Assembly: GCF_004348685.1 (NCBI RefSeq)
Contig: NZ_SMKO01000078.1
Location: forward strand, 1 to 41,522
Source: Nonomuraea deserti
Lineage (GTDB): Bacteria; Actinomycetota; Actinomycetes; Streptosporangiales; Streptosporangiaceae
DNA length: 41,522 bases
Reading direction: 5' to 3'
The stretch's first letter is position 1, and each line of letters begins with the position of its first letter. Below the pieces are notes generated by a model. That model did no database searches, was not told the DNA's origin, and was given only the letters and a program-made list of their open reading frames with translations. The translations under genes were made by a program, and so were the position numbers. Of this stretch, positions 1 through 6,578 are shown piece by piece.

Positions 1-1
1 G

Positions 2-313
2 GGGTCCCCCGCGCCCGGCGACATCCCCGGCCCTCGCCCGGCCGCCGGCTCGGGGGAAGCCGGAGACGTCCCCCAGCCCAGGGACGGCGACGCCGATGAG
101 CACACGGACGGCACGGAGACGCGCTCCGAGTCCGCCGGCCAACAGGGCCGCACCGCGGCCCGGCCGCGGGGCGACGGTCCCGAGCAAGGCGGGGACGACG
201 CCGGTCCGCGTCAACAGGCCGGTGATGCCGAGGAGCGCGGGCACGCCGCCGTTGACCGGCCGGCGGGCGGCGGGAGGGGGAAGACGGACGGCGGGTCAGC
301 TGACACCGAGTAA
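2..313 (+). CDS. C-terminal tail of an unidentified protein (5' end outside window)
   Basis: The frame is open from the left edge to a TAA at 311-313 and gives about 103 residues. Almost every third codon position is G or C, which supports real coding. The peptide is strongly hydrophilic, rich in Gly, Asp, Glu, Arg and Gln, has almost no hydrophobic residue and no fold motif, so it looks like a disordered C-terminal extension. The protein proper lies outside the window and cannot be named. It ends 11 bases before the thioesterase remnant upstream of dut. I see no function in this tail. Confidence 0.6.
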   Translation, partial: GSPAPGDIPGPRPAAGSGEAGDVPQPRDGDADEHTDGTETRSESAGQQGRTAARPRGDGPEQGGDDAGPRQQAGDAEERGHAAVDRPAGGGRGKTDGGSADTE

Positions 314-324
314 CCTCGTCACCC

Positions 325-671
325 GTGACGCGTTCCTCCGTGACCGCCCCGCCGTCGGCGCGCCCCGAGGCGCCGCCGCCGGGCACCGCCCTGCGCAGCC
401 GCTGCGACCGCGGCTTCGGGCACGGCCGCGATCAGCCGGGCGGCCCGCGCCTCCCCGTTCCCGTGGGCACGACACTCCACCTGCGTGCCTGGTGCAACGG
501 CATCGCGGGCCGGAAGGCGTACCTTGAGGCTGAGGGGCGAAACGCGCCCCCGGCGGCGCGGTCGCCGTCCGCGTGGCAGCCCCGCGCATCGAGGTGAACA
601 TGGAACACTTCGCCAAGCACGGCGATCGGGCCGGCATCGCCGCCGAACACGACTACGAGGTGAACCCTTGA
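325..671 (+). pseudogene. Decayed PaaI-type (hotdog) thioesterase
   Basis: A GTG at 325 opens a frame whose first 35 residues resemble the N-terminus of PaaI-family thioesterases (PPPGTALRSRCDRGFGHGRDQPGG, normally ending CFGCG..QPGG). The frame then jumps directly to the family's C-terminal strands (PVPVGTTLHLRAW, GRKAYLEAEGR). The middle of the hotdog fold, including the usual GAP.L.HGG segment, is missing. Near 540-551 the reading frame changes by one base: homology continues in another frame as GGAVAVRVAAPRIEVNMEHFAKHGDRAG and ends at a TGA at 669-671. This is an internal deletion plus a frameshift, so no functional enzyme is made. The stop overlaps the TTG start of dut, the arrangement expected if an intact upstream gene was once translationally coupled to dut. 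The family assignment is by recall of its motifs, not by search. Confidence 0.65.
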
Positions 672-1120
672 CCAACGCAGGTGCGGGCCCCGAGGTCCTC
701 ATCCAGCGGCTCGACGCCGAGCTGCCGATGCCGTCCTACGCCCACCCCGGTGACGCGGGCGCCGACCTCTACGCGGTCGAGGACGTCGAGCTGATGCCCG
801 GCGAGCGGGCCGTCGTCGGCACGGGAGTGGCGATCGCCCTTCCCGACGGCTACGCCGCGTTCGTGCATCCGAGGTCGGGGCTGGCATCCCGGCACGGTGT
901 CACCCTGGTCAACGCGCCCGGCACGGTCGACGCCGGATACCGCGGCGAGATCAGGGTCACGCTGATCAACACCGACGCCAAGGAGCCGTTCCGCCTCCGG
1001 CGGGGCGACCGGATGGCGCAGCTCGTGGTCCAGCGGGTGGAGCGCGCCGCCTTCTACGAGGTCCAGCGCCTGCCCGGTTCGGTGCGCGGCGCCAACGGAT
1101 TCGGATCGACAGGACGCTGA
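668..1120 (+). CDS. dut: dUTP diphosphatase
   Basis: Hydrolyses dUTP to dUMP and pyrophosphate, keeping uracil out of DNA and supplying dUMP for thymidylate synthesis; the enzyme is a cytoplasmic homotrimer. All five family motifs are visible in 150 residues: PGDAGADLYA (I), HPRSGLASRHGV (II), GTVDAGYRGEIRV (III, with the catalytic Asp and Tyr), RGDRMAQLVV (IV) and the C-terminal RGANGFGSTGR (V, the phosphate-binding arm). Length is normal. I chose the TTG at 668 because a GAGG lies 7 bases upstream and the protein then starts a few residues before the first strand; the longer open frame to 485 runs back through the thioesterase remnant in a shadow frame. It is followed by two palindromes and the DUF3710 gene, as in other actinobacteria. 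Confidence 0.96.
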   Translation: MTNAGAGPEVLIQRLDAELPMPSYAHPGDAGADLYAVEDVELMPGERAVVGTGVAIALPDGYAAFVHPRSGLASRHGVTLVNAPGTVDAGYRGEIRVTLINTDAKEPFRLRRGDRMAQLVVQRVERAAFYEVQRLPGSVRGANGFGSTGR

Positions 1121-1125
1121 CCGGC

Positions 1126-1172
1126 GGGCCGCGCCCGCGGCCCATCGACATGGCGGGCCGCCAGGCGGCCCG
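1126..1172 (+). terminator. Two consecutive perfect palindromes between dut and DUF3710
   Basis: GGGCCGCG/CGCGGCCC (1126-1133 and 1136-1143) is followed by CGGGCCGCC-A-GGCGGCCCG (1154-1172). Both can form very GC-rich hairpins in the dut-DUF3710 spacer. There is no T-tract, so this may be a weak terminator, an attenuator or an mRNA-stabilising structure. Confidence 0.4.
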
Positions 1173-1194
1173 GTGAACAAGGAGAGTGAGGAAC

Positions 1195-1833
1195 GTGTTC
1201 CGACGTCGTCGTCGTGAGCAGCCGGAACAGGCGATTGAGCAGGAGTCTGCCGCGCCCACCCGAGAGTCCGGCCCGTGGGACGCCGACGAGCCCCACCCCG
1301 ACACCGACAGGATCGACCTCGGCGGCCTGCGGCTGCCGCACAATCCCGACTTCGACGTACGGCTGGCGTCGGTCGGCGACCAGCATGTCGGCGTCGTGGC
1401 CCTGTACGAAGACAGCTCGCTGCAACTCCAGGCCCTGGCCGCGCCGCGCAGCTCGGGGTTGTGGGAGGAGATCAAGGCCAAGATCCTGGCCCAGGCCAAG
1501 CACCTGGAGGAGCAGGAGGGCCCGTTCGGCAGCGAGCTGGCCGGCGAGATGAAGGCCGACGGCAACACCAGGCCCGCCCGCTACATCGGCATCGACGGGC
1601 CGCGCTGGTTCCTGCTCGCGGTGATCTCCGGCAAGGCGGCCCTCGACGAGACGATCGCGACGGCGTACATCGACTTCATCAAGGACGTCGTGGTCGTGCG
1701 GGGCGACGAGCCGATGGCCCGCGAGGAGCCGATCCCGCTGCGCCGCCCCAACGAGCCGGGAGCCGAGCAGCAGCAGGAGCAGCAGGGGTTCAACCCGTTC
1801 AGGAGGGGGCCGGAGATCAGTGAGATTCGCTGA
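1195..1833 (+). CDS. DUF3710 family protein
   Basis: A 212-residue cytoplasmic protein of unknown biochemical function, found next to dut throughout Actinobacteria. It starts with a basic stretch (MFRRRRREQ) and an acidic region. It then has the conserved core with IDLGGLRLP, the LQALAAPRSSGLWEEIK segment and GPRWFLLAVISGKAA, where the RWFLR/L..G signature of the family is recognisable, and ends in a Gln-rich tail. GTG 1195 is preferred because AAGGAG (1179-1184) lies 10 bases upstream; GTG 1186 would be only one base from that ribosome binding site. The next gene follows after 29 bases. Confidence 0.85.
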   Translation: MFRRRRREQPEQAIEQESAAPTRESGPWDADEPHPDTDRIDLGGLRLPHNPDFDVRLASVGDQHVGVVALYEDSSLQLQALAAPRSSGLWEEIKAKILAQAKHLEEQEGPFGSELAGEMKADGNTRPARYIGIDGPRWFLLAVISGKAALDETIATAYIDFIKDVVVVRGDEPMAREEPIPLRRPNEPGAEQQQEQQGFNPFRRGPEISEIR

Positions 1834-1862
1834 CGGCTGACATCACATAGGCTGGCTCCATC

Positions 1863-2249
1863 ATGAGTACGGCAGAGCCCCAAAAACGCAGGGGATTGCG
1901 CGGGTTCTTGGATCGGCTGGCATCTTCCCAGTCCGAGATCGAGGCCCAGGAGCTGCGGGAAGACGTCGATGAGGTCGGCGCCACCCCCATCGCCTCGTGT
2001 GGCGGGCGCCGGCGCTTCTGCGTGGCGGGTACGCTACGTACAGTGACACTGCGCCCGAGGGGTGGTGCTCCCGCGCTTGAGGCCGAGCTCTACGACGGGT
2101 CAGACGTGATCGACCTGGTCTGGCTCGGCCGCCGCAAGATAGCGGGCATCGAGCCCGGCCGCACGGTCAAGGCCGAGGGCCTGGTCAGCATGCAGGACGG
2201 GCGCAAGGTGATGTTCAATCCGCGTTACGAGCTGCGCCCAGGGAGTTGA
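1863..2249 (+). CDS. OB-fold nucleic acid-binding protein
   Basis: A 128-residue protein matching the small OB-fold proteins that sit between DUF3710 and DUF3159 in actinobacteria (Rv2694c position). Residues 1-40 are helical and charged (RGLRGFLDRLASSQSEIEAQ). Residues 50-125 form the OB barrel (VAGTLRTVTLRP, EAELYDGSDVIDLVWLGRR, IAGIEPGRTVKAEGLV, KVMFNPRYEL), related to the anticodon-binding/RecG wedge type. Two cysteines (ASCGG..RFC) lie before the barrel. A TANNNT hexamer (TAGGCT, about 1850) lies just upstream, so an extra promoter here is possible. The partner nucleic acid is not known. Confidence 0.82.
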   Translation: MSTAEPQKRRGLRGFLDRLASSQSEIEAQELREDVDEVGATPIASCGGRRRFCVAGTLRTVTLRPRGGAPALEAELYDGSDVIDLVWLGRRKIAGIEPGRTVKAEGLVSMQDGRKVMFNPRYELRPGS

Positions 2250-2253
2250 TCGA

Positions 2254-2922
2254 GTGAGTGCCGAGGCGGAAGAGGTCGCCCACGACACGGTTGAGGCGGC
2301 GGTGCGAGCCCAGCTCGCCAAGGCCTTCGGCGGCGTGCGCGGCATCATCGAGGCGGCGGTCCCCACGATCGCCTTCACGGTGTCCTGGATCACCACGGAA
2401 GACCTGAAGCTGTCGTTGATCATCAGCGTCGCCCTGGCGGTCGTGCTGCTGGCGGTCAGGATCGTGCAGCGGTCCACGCCACAGTTCGTGATCAACAGCT
2501 TGATCGGCATCGCGATCGGCGCGTTCTTCGCCAGCCGCACGGGCGACGCGAAAGACTATTTCCTGCCCGGCATCCTCTGGAACGCCGCCTACATGCTCGC
2601 CATGCTGGTGTCGATCGTCACGCGCTGGCCGGTGGTCGGGTTCCTGATCGGCTCGGTCACGGGTGATCCGACGGCCTGGCATAAGGACCAGGGCATCGTG
2701 CGGCTCTGCACCCGGCTGACGTGGCTGCTCATGTTGCCGTGCGCGGTGCGGGTGGCCGTGCAGGGGCCCGTCTACCTGTTCGGGGGCGGCGACCAGGCGG
2801 TGGCGGCGCTCGGGTTCGCCAAGATCGTGATGGGCTGGCCGCTCCAGGTGGCCGCGTTCGCCGCGATGTTGTGGGTGCTCGGCCGCGGCCGCACCCCGGT
2901 CAAACCGGCCGCGCCGGCCTGA
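2254..2922 (+). CDS. DUF3159 integral membrane protein
   Basis: A 222-residue membrane protein, four bases after the OB-fold gene and therefore probably cotranslated. Residues 1-35 are a charged cytoplasmic segment. Then follow about six hydrophobic spans (near residues 35-50, 52-68, 75-92, 105-125, 150-170 and 185-210). The loop with PQFVINSLIGIAIGAFFASRTG and the Y/F-LPGILWNAAY segment are typical of DUF3159. No enzymatic motif is visible and no function is established for the family. GTG start. The gene ends the plus-strand block; the next gene is convergent. Confidence 0.85.
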   Translation: MSAEAEEVAHDTVEAAVRAQLAKAFGGVRGIIEAAVPTIAFTVSWITTEDLKLSLIISVALAVVLLAVRIVQRSTPQFVINSLIGIAIGAFFASRTGDAKDYFLPGILWNAAYMLAMLVSIVTRWPVVGFLIGSVTGDPTAWHKDQGIVRLCTRLTWLLMLPCAVRVAVQGPVYLFGGGDQAVAALGFAKIVMGWPLQVAAFAAMLWVLGRGRTPVKPAAPA

Positions 2923-2987
2923 CCGTTCCGTGGCGACGCCCGCCCTTCCGCGTCTTCCGCGTCCTTGCGCACCCTTGCGCGGGGAGC

Positions 2988-4718
2988 TCAGCGGTCGTCG
3001 TGGTCCGGGTCGAAGGCGGTGGGCTCGGCGGGGAGGGTGTAGCGCTCGCCGATGAGGTCGGCCACCCGCTGCCTGCTCTCCGCGGGCTCCGGCTCGTCGG
3101 CCCGCTCCAGCTCCGCCACTTCGTCGGCGAGGCCGGCGTCCCCGAGGCAGTCGCGGATCCACTGCGAGTAGTCGCCCCTGCGCAGGTGGTGCAGCCAGGT
3201 GTCGTCGTCCACGCCCTCGGCCAGCTCGACGAAGGTGTGCAGGTTACGCGCCCGCAGCCGCAGCCGCTCGCCGGGCCCGGTGAAGTAGAAGCTCTTGTCC
3301 TTGGCCATGGTGCCCGCCGCGTACTTGCGGCGGTGCCGGGTGCGTTCGACGGTGGCGGGCGTGAGGGTGAGGTGCTGGGCCGTCTCGTCCCCGCGCTGCC
3401 ACAGCGCGATGTCGCCATCGGCGACCGGGTCGAGTGAGGGCGCCTCCTGGCCGAGGGCGCCGGCGAACGCGGCGAGCGTGCTTTCCGGTTCCTTGCCCAC
3501 CGCGATCGTGGTCGTCACCAGGCGCAGCGCCTCGGCGCTCACCGCCTCGGGATGCACGGTGATCATCAGCAGCGAGCCGAGGTCGGCGGCCTCGCCCAGC
3601 GGCACGCGCCGCACCTCGGCGGGCAGCAGGTGGTGGACCTCGTCGACCACCACCCAGTGCGGATGGCCGAGCTTGGCGCGCACGCCGGTCAGCCGGGGCA
3701 GCAGCTCGGCGAAGTACGTGGGGCGGTCGCGCAGCTGCAGGCCGATCAGGTTGACCACGACGCTCTGCCGCGGCTGCTCCAGCACGTGCGTGACCTCCTC
3801 CACGCCGGGCACCCGGTCCGGGTCGCCGAGCACGGTGATGCCCGGGTAGTCGGCGTAGTCGCCTTCCGGGTCCACGATCACGCACTGGTAGCCGTCGCCG
3901 ACGAGCCGCTCCAGCAGCGCCGTCGTCACTGTGGACTTGCCGCTGCCCGAGGGGCCCGCCACCAGGAGCCCGGAGCCGTACGGGCGCAGGCGCACCTCCT
4001 CGCCGTCGCGATGGCCGAGCAGGACGTGGCGGCGCGGCACCTCCACCGCGTCCAGGTCGCCCGAGAGCATCATCCCGGCCAGCTCGGCCACCCCGTCGCC
4101 GGCCTCGCCCGCCAGGCGCAGGTCGCACGAGTCCCTGAGCGCGGGCAGCGCGTTGGCGACGGCGGCGCCGCACTCGGCGGCGGCCAGGAACGCGTGGTCG
4201 TTCTCCCCGTCGCCGACCGCGACCGTGCTGTGCGCCGACAGCGACAGCCGGTCGAGGGCGGCGGCCAGGCCGCTCGCCTTGTTCACGCCCGGCGGCAGCA
4301 CCATGACGGCGCCCTTGTTGTAGATCACCTGTAGCTCCAGCCCGAGCTCGCGGATGGCCCCCAGGACGCGTACGTCGTGCGGCTCCCGCGTGGCGACGAC
4401 CACCTGCCCCACGCCCAGCGGGCTGACCCCTTCGCTGCGCAGCCGGTCGGCCAGCGCGGCGGGCGGGGGCGTGGCGAGGGCGTCGCAGGTGCGCTGCCCC
4501 GGGTCGTACAGCAGGCCGCCGTTCTCGGCGACGATCAGGTCGAACAGGCCGGGGTGCGGGAACACGGAGAGCAGGTCGTCGAGCTCGCGTCCGGTGACCA
4601 GCACGAGTTTGATGCCGGCGCGGGAGAGCCGCTCCAGCGCCTCGATCGTCGTCTCGGTCACGTGGCCCCCGCGGGCCAGGGTCTCGTCGTAGTCACAAGC
4701 CAGCACGTTGTGGCGCAT
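2988..4718 (-). CDS. HAD-IIB phosphatase fused to a HerA/VirB4-like P-loop ATPase
   Basis: A 576-residue two-domain protein. Residues 1-220 are a Cof-type HAD hydrolase: motif I DYDET (Asp9, Asp11), motif II VTGR (42-44), Lys147, motif IV GDGEND (169-174). Residues 225-460 are an ATPase: Walker A GPSGSGKS (255-262), a VDPEGDY segment (282-288) typical of DUF87/HerA-like proteins, and Walker B VVVDEVHH (356-363). The C-terminal 110 residues (KSFYFTGPGERLRLRARNL, WLHHLRRGDYSQW) are a further conserved unit found in such proteins. Substrate unknown. The architecture is known among bacterial genomes, but its role is not, to my knowledge. ATG at 4718, monocistronic, convergent with the DUF3159 gene across 65 bases. 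Confidence 0.85.
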   Translation of the reverse strand: MRHNVLACDYDETLARGGHVTETTIEALERLSRAGIKLVLVTGRELDDLLSVFPHPGLFDLIVAENGGLLYDPGQRTCDALATPPPAALADRLRSEGVSPLGVGQVVVATREPHDVRVLGAIRELGLELQVIYNKGAVMVLPPGVNKASGLAAALDRLSLSAHSTVAVGDGENDHAFLAAAECGAAVANALPALRDSCDLRLAGEAGDGVAELAGMMLSGDLDAVEVPRRHVLLGHRDGEEVRLRPYGSGLLVAGPSGSGKSTVTTALLERLVGDGYQCVIVDPEGDYADYPGITVLGDPDRVPGVEEVTHVLEQPRQSVVVNLIGLQLRDRPTYFAELLPRLTGVRAKLGHPHWVVVDEVHHLLPAEVRRVPLGEAADLGSLLMITVHPEAVSAEALRLVTTTIAVGKEPESTLAAFAGALGQEAPSLDPVADGDIALWQRGDETAQHLTLTPATVERTRHRRKYAAGTMAKDKSFYFTGPGERLRLRARNLHTFVELAEGVDDDTWLHHLRRGDYSQWIRDCLGDAGLADEVAELERADEPEPAESRQRVADLIGERYTLPAEPTAFDPDHDDR

Positions 4719-4871
4719 GGGCTCCCCCTACCCGCCGTCGCGGGACATCCGGCCGGGGCGCGGGAAAGTCTGCGACGTTAAAGACCTCGGGAAGTATCTC
4801 TTAAGTACACGATTCGCTACGCAGGGTAAGAAAACCGGCAGAACTGCCCTCTCATCCGTACGGGAGCCATC

Positions 4872-5099
4872 ATGCTCAGAAGCGTTGTCGCCGCCCTCAC
4901 CTTGACCGCCGCGGCCCTGCTGCTCGCGGCCGTGCCCGCCATCGCCGATGACGACACCGACCCGCAGAACCTGACCTGCGGGAAGGACATCAGCAGCGAG
5001 ATCGACGTCAACATCCCAGACCAGTCACCGCGCACCCACCGATTCTGCGCCGATGAGGACGACCCAGACCAGATCCACGAGTTCGTCTGGGAGTCCTGA
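4872..5099 (+). CDS. Small secreted protein, unknown function
   Basis: Seventy-five residues. Residues 1-25 are a classical Sec signal peptide (basic start, leucine/alanine-rich core, cleavage likely after AIA at 23-25). The mature part is about 50 residues, strongly acidic (DDDTD, DEDDPDQIHE), with two cysteines (CGKD and FCAD) that could form one disulphide. No family recognised. ATG 4872 is preceded by GGGAGCC. A small palindrome (GGCAG-AA-CTGCC, 4837-4848) lies upstream. It is closed by the hairpin at 5116-5147. Confidence 0.6.
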   Translation: MLRSVVAALTLTAAALLLAAVPAIADDDTDPQNLTCGKDISSEIDVNIPDQSPRTHRFCADEDDPDQIHEFVWES

Positions 5100-5115
5100 C
5101 GGGCGGCGCGGAGAC

Positions 5116-5147
5116 AGGCCCCCTCGCGCGTCGCTCGCGAGGGGCCT
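5116..5147. terminator. Bidirectional terminator hairpin
   Basis: AGGCCCCCTCGCG pairs with CGCGAGGGGCCT with one bulged C, lying between the convergent secreted-protein gene (+) and the TrkA gene ending at 5152 (-). A TT follows the plus-strand side. Position and symmetry fit a shared terminator. Confidence 0.65.
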
Positions 5148-5151
5148 TCCG

Positions 5152-5811
5152 TCAGTGTTGCGACAGCAGGTGGGCCAGCTCCTGCTCCACTTCCTGGTTG
5201 GCCACGAAGAGCAGCTCGTCGCCCGCCTCCAGCGGATCGTCCGCCGTGGGGACGAGCACCCGCCCCTCGCGCAGGATCGCCACCAGGGCGGCGTCGACGG
5301 GCCACGGCACCGAGCCGGCCCGCTGGCCCACCACGGGGGCGTCGTCGGCGAGGGTGAGCTCGACCAGGTTGGCCTGCCCTTGGCGGAACGTCATCAGGCG
5401 TACCAGGTCACCGACGCTCACCGCCTCCTCCACCAGCGCGCTCAGCAGGCGCGGGGTCGAGACGGCCACGTCGACGCCCCACGACTCGTTGAACAGCCAC
5501 TCGTTGTTGGGGTGGTTGATACGGGCGACCACGCGCGGCACGCCGTATTCGGTCTTGGCCAGCAGCGACACCACCAGGTTGACCTTGTCGTCGCCGGTGG
5601 AGGCCACCACGACATGGCAGTTGTTGAGCCCGGCCTCGTCGAGGGAGGCGATCTCGCAGGCGTCGGCGAGCAGCCACTCCGCGCGGGGCACGCTGTCGAT
5701 CTTGATGGCGGCGGGATCGACGTCGATGAGCAGCACGTCGTGGCCGTTCTCCAGAAGCTCGGCCGCGATGGAGCGGCCCACGGCGCCCGCTCCGGCGATG
5801 GCGACGCGCAT
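5152..5811 (-). CDS. ceoC: TrkA-family K+ channel/transporter regulatory protein (second of pair)
   Basis: A 219-residue RCK protein: N-terminal Rossmann domain with GAGAVGRSIA (7-16), an acidic end of strand 2 (LLIDVD), and VVASTGDDKVNLV; the C-terminal TrkA_C domain (about 140-219) ends with GDELLFVANQ. Such proteins bind NAD(H)/ATP or cyclic di-AMP and gate K+ transport. Its ATG overlaps the stop of the upstream TrkA gene by one base (TGATG), so the two are translationally coupled. It corresponds to CeoC of mycobacteria by position. The neighbouring APC transporter (6579-8621) is the likely partner. Confidence 0.88.
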   Translation of the reverse strand: MRVAIAGAGAVGRSIAAELLENGHDVLLIDVDPAAIKIDSVPRAEWLLADACEIASLDEAGLNNCHVVVASTGDDKVNLVVSLLAKTEYGVPRVVARINHPNNEWLFNESWGVDVAVSTPRLLSALVEEAVSVGDLVRLMTFRQGQANLVELTLADDAPVVGQRAGSVPWPVDAALVAILREGRVLVPTADDPLEAGDELLFVANQEVEQELAHLLSQH

Positions 5812-6476
5812 CAGTCGTCCTCTTCCGGTGCCGCGGCGAGCACCTTGTTGATCCGATCCATGTCGCTCTCGGCGGCGATGACGTGCAGCCCGTCGCCCTC
5901 CTGCACCACCGTGTCGGGCCCGATGGTCACGGCCTCGCCCATGCGGTTGATGAAGGCGATGCGTGCCCGCGCCCGCTCCTCGAGCTCGACGACGCGCGTG
6001 CCGATCCAGGCCGGGTGCGCGGCCGCCTCGGACAGCACGACGGTGCCGGTGGGGTCGCGCCAGAGCGGCTCGGCGCCCTCGGGGAGGATGCGGCGCATGA
6101 TCTGGTCGGCGGTCCAGCGCACGGTCGCCACCGTCGGGATGCCCAGCCGCTGGTAGACCTCGGCCCGGCGGGGGTCGTAGATGCGGGCCACCACGTTGTC
6201 GACGCCGAACGTCTCACGCGCCACGCGGGCGGAGATGATGTTGGAGTTGTCGCCGCTGGAGACGGCCACGAACGCGGTGGCGGACTCGACGCCCGCCTCG
6301 GTGAGCACGTCGCGATCGAAGCCCACACCCGTCACCCGCCGCCCGCGGAACCCGGCCCGCAGCCGCCGGAACGCCTGCGGGTCGCGGTCGATGATGGCGA
6401 CGGAATGTCCGCCGTCTTCGAGGATGTGCGCGAGGGTCGAACCCACCCGGCCACATCCCATGATCACAATATGCAT
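5811..6476 (-). CDS. ceoB: TrkA-family K+ channel/transporter regulatory protein (first of pair)
   Basis: A 221-residue RCK protein starting MHIVIMGCGRVGSTLA, with the nucleotide-binding GxGxxG, an acidic strand-2 end (AIIDRD) and a VSSGDNSNIISA segment; the TrkA_C domain is about 135-221 and ends near the LHVIAAESDMDRI stretch. ATG 6476 is chosen because the protein begins directly with the Rossmann strand and a GGGGGGA purine run lies just upstream; in-frame starts at 6488 and 6515 lack one. It corresponds to CeoB by synteny. The divergent permease starts 102 bases away, so the spacer holds both promoters. Confidence 0.87.
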   Translation of the reverse strand: MHIVIMGCGRVGSTLAHILEDGGHSVAIIDRDPQAFRRLRAGFRGRRVTGVGFDRDVLTEAGVESATAFVAVSSGDNSNIISARVARETFGVDNVVARIYDPRRAEVYQRLGIPTVATVRWTADQIMRRILPEGAEPLWRDPTGTVVLSEAAAHPAWIGTRVVELEERARARIAFINRMGEAVTIGPDTVVQEGDGLHVIAAESDMDRINKVLAAAPEEDD

Positions 6477-6563
6477 TTCCCCCCGCATGTTCGCGGTCGG
6501 CAGCTTGCTCGACACCAGTATGGCCCGATAGGGGCTGCCGCGTTCGATCCCCCCGGCAGAGGA

Positions 6564-6569
6564 CTAGCA
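6564..6569 (+). promoter_or_regulatory. -10-like hexamer of a probably leaderless transcript
   Basis: TAGCAT (TANNNT) ends 9 bases before the GTG start of the KimA-like gene, and no Shine-Dalgarno sequence is present between them. The transcript would start at or very near the start codon. No convincing -35 seen. Confidence 0.4.
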
Positions 6570-6578
6570 TCTCGTTAC

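Noticed and set aside
96..527. 143-codon frame at the left edge
   Set aside because: Arg/Pro-rich shadow frame; the real coding frames are the tail ending at 313 and the thioesterase remnant.
5883..6578. Long upstream extension of the permease reading frame (open from 5883)
   Set aside because: It runs antisense through the whole ceoB gene; the KimA-type homology begins at GTG 6579 and a -10 lies just before it.
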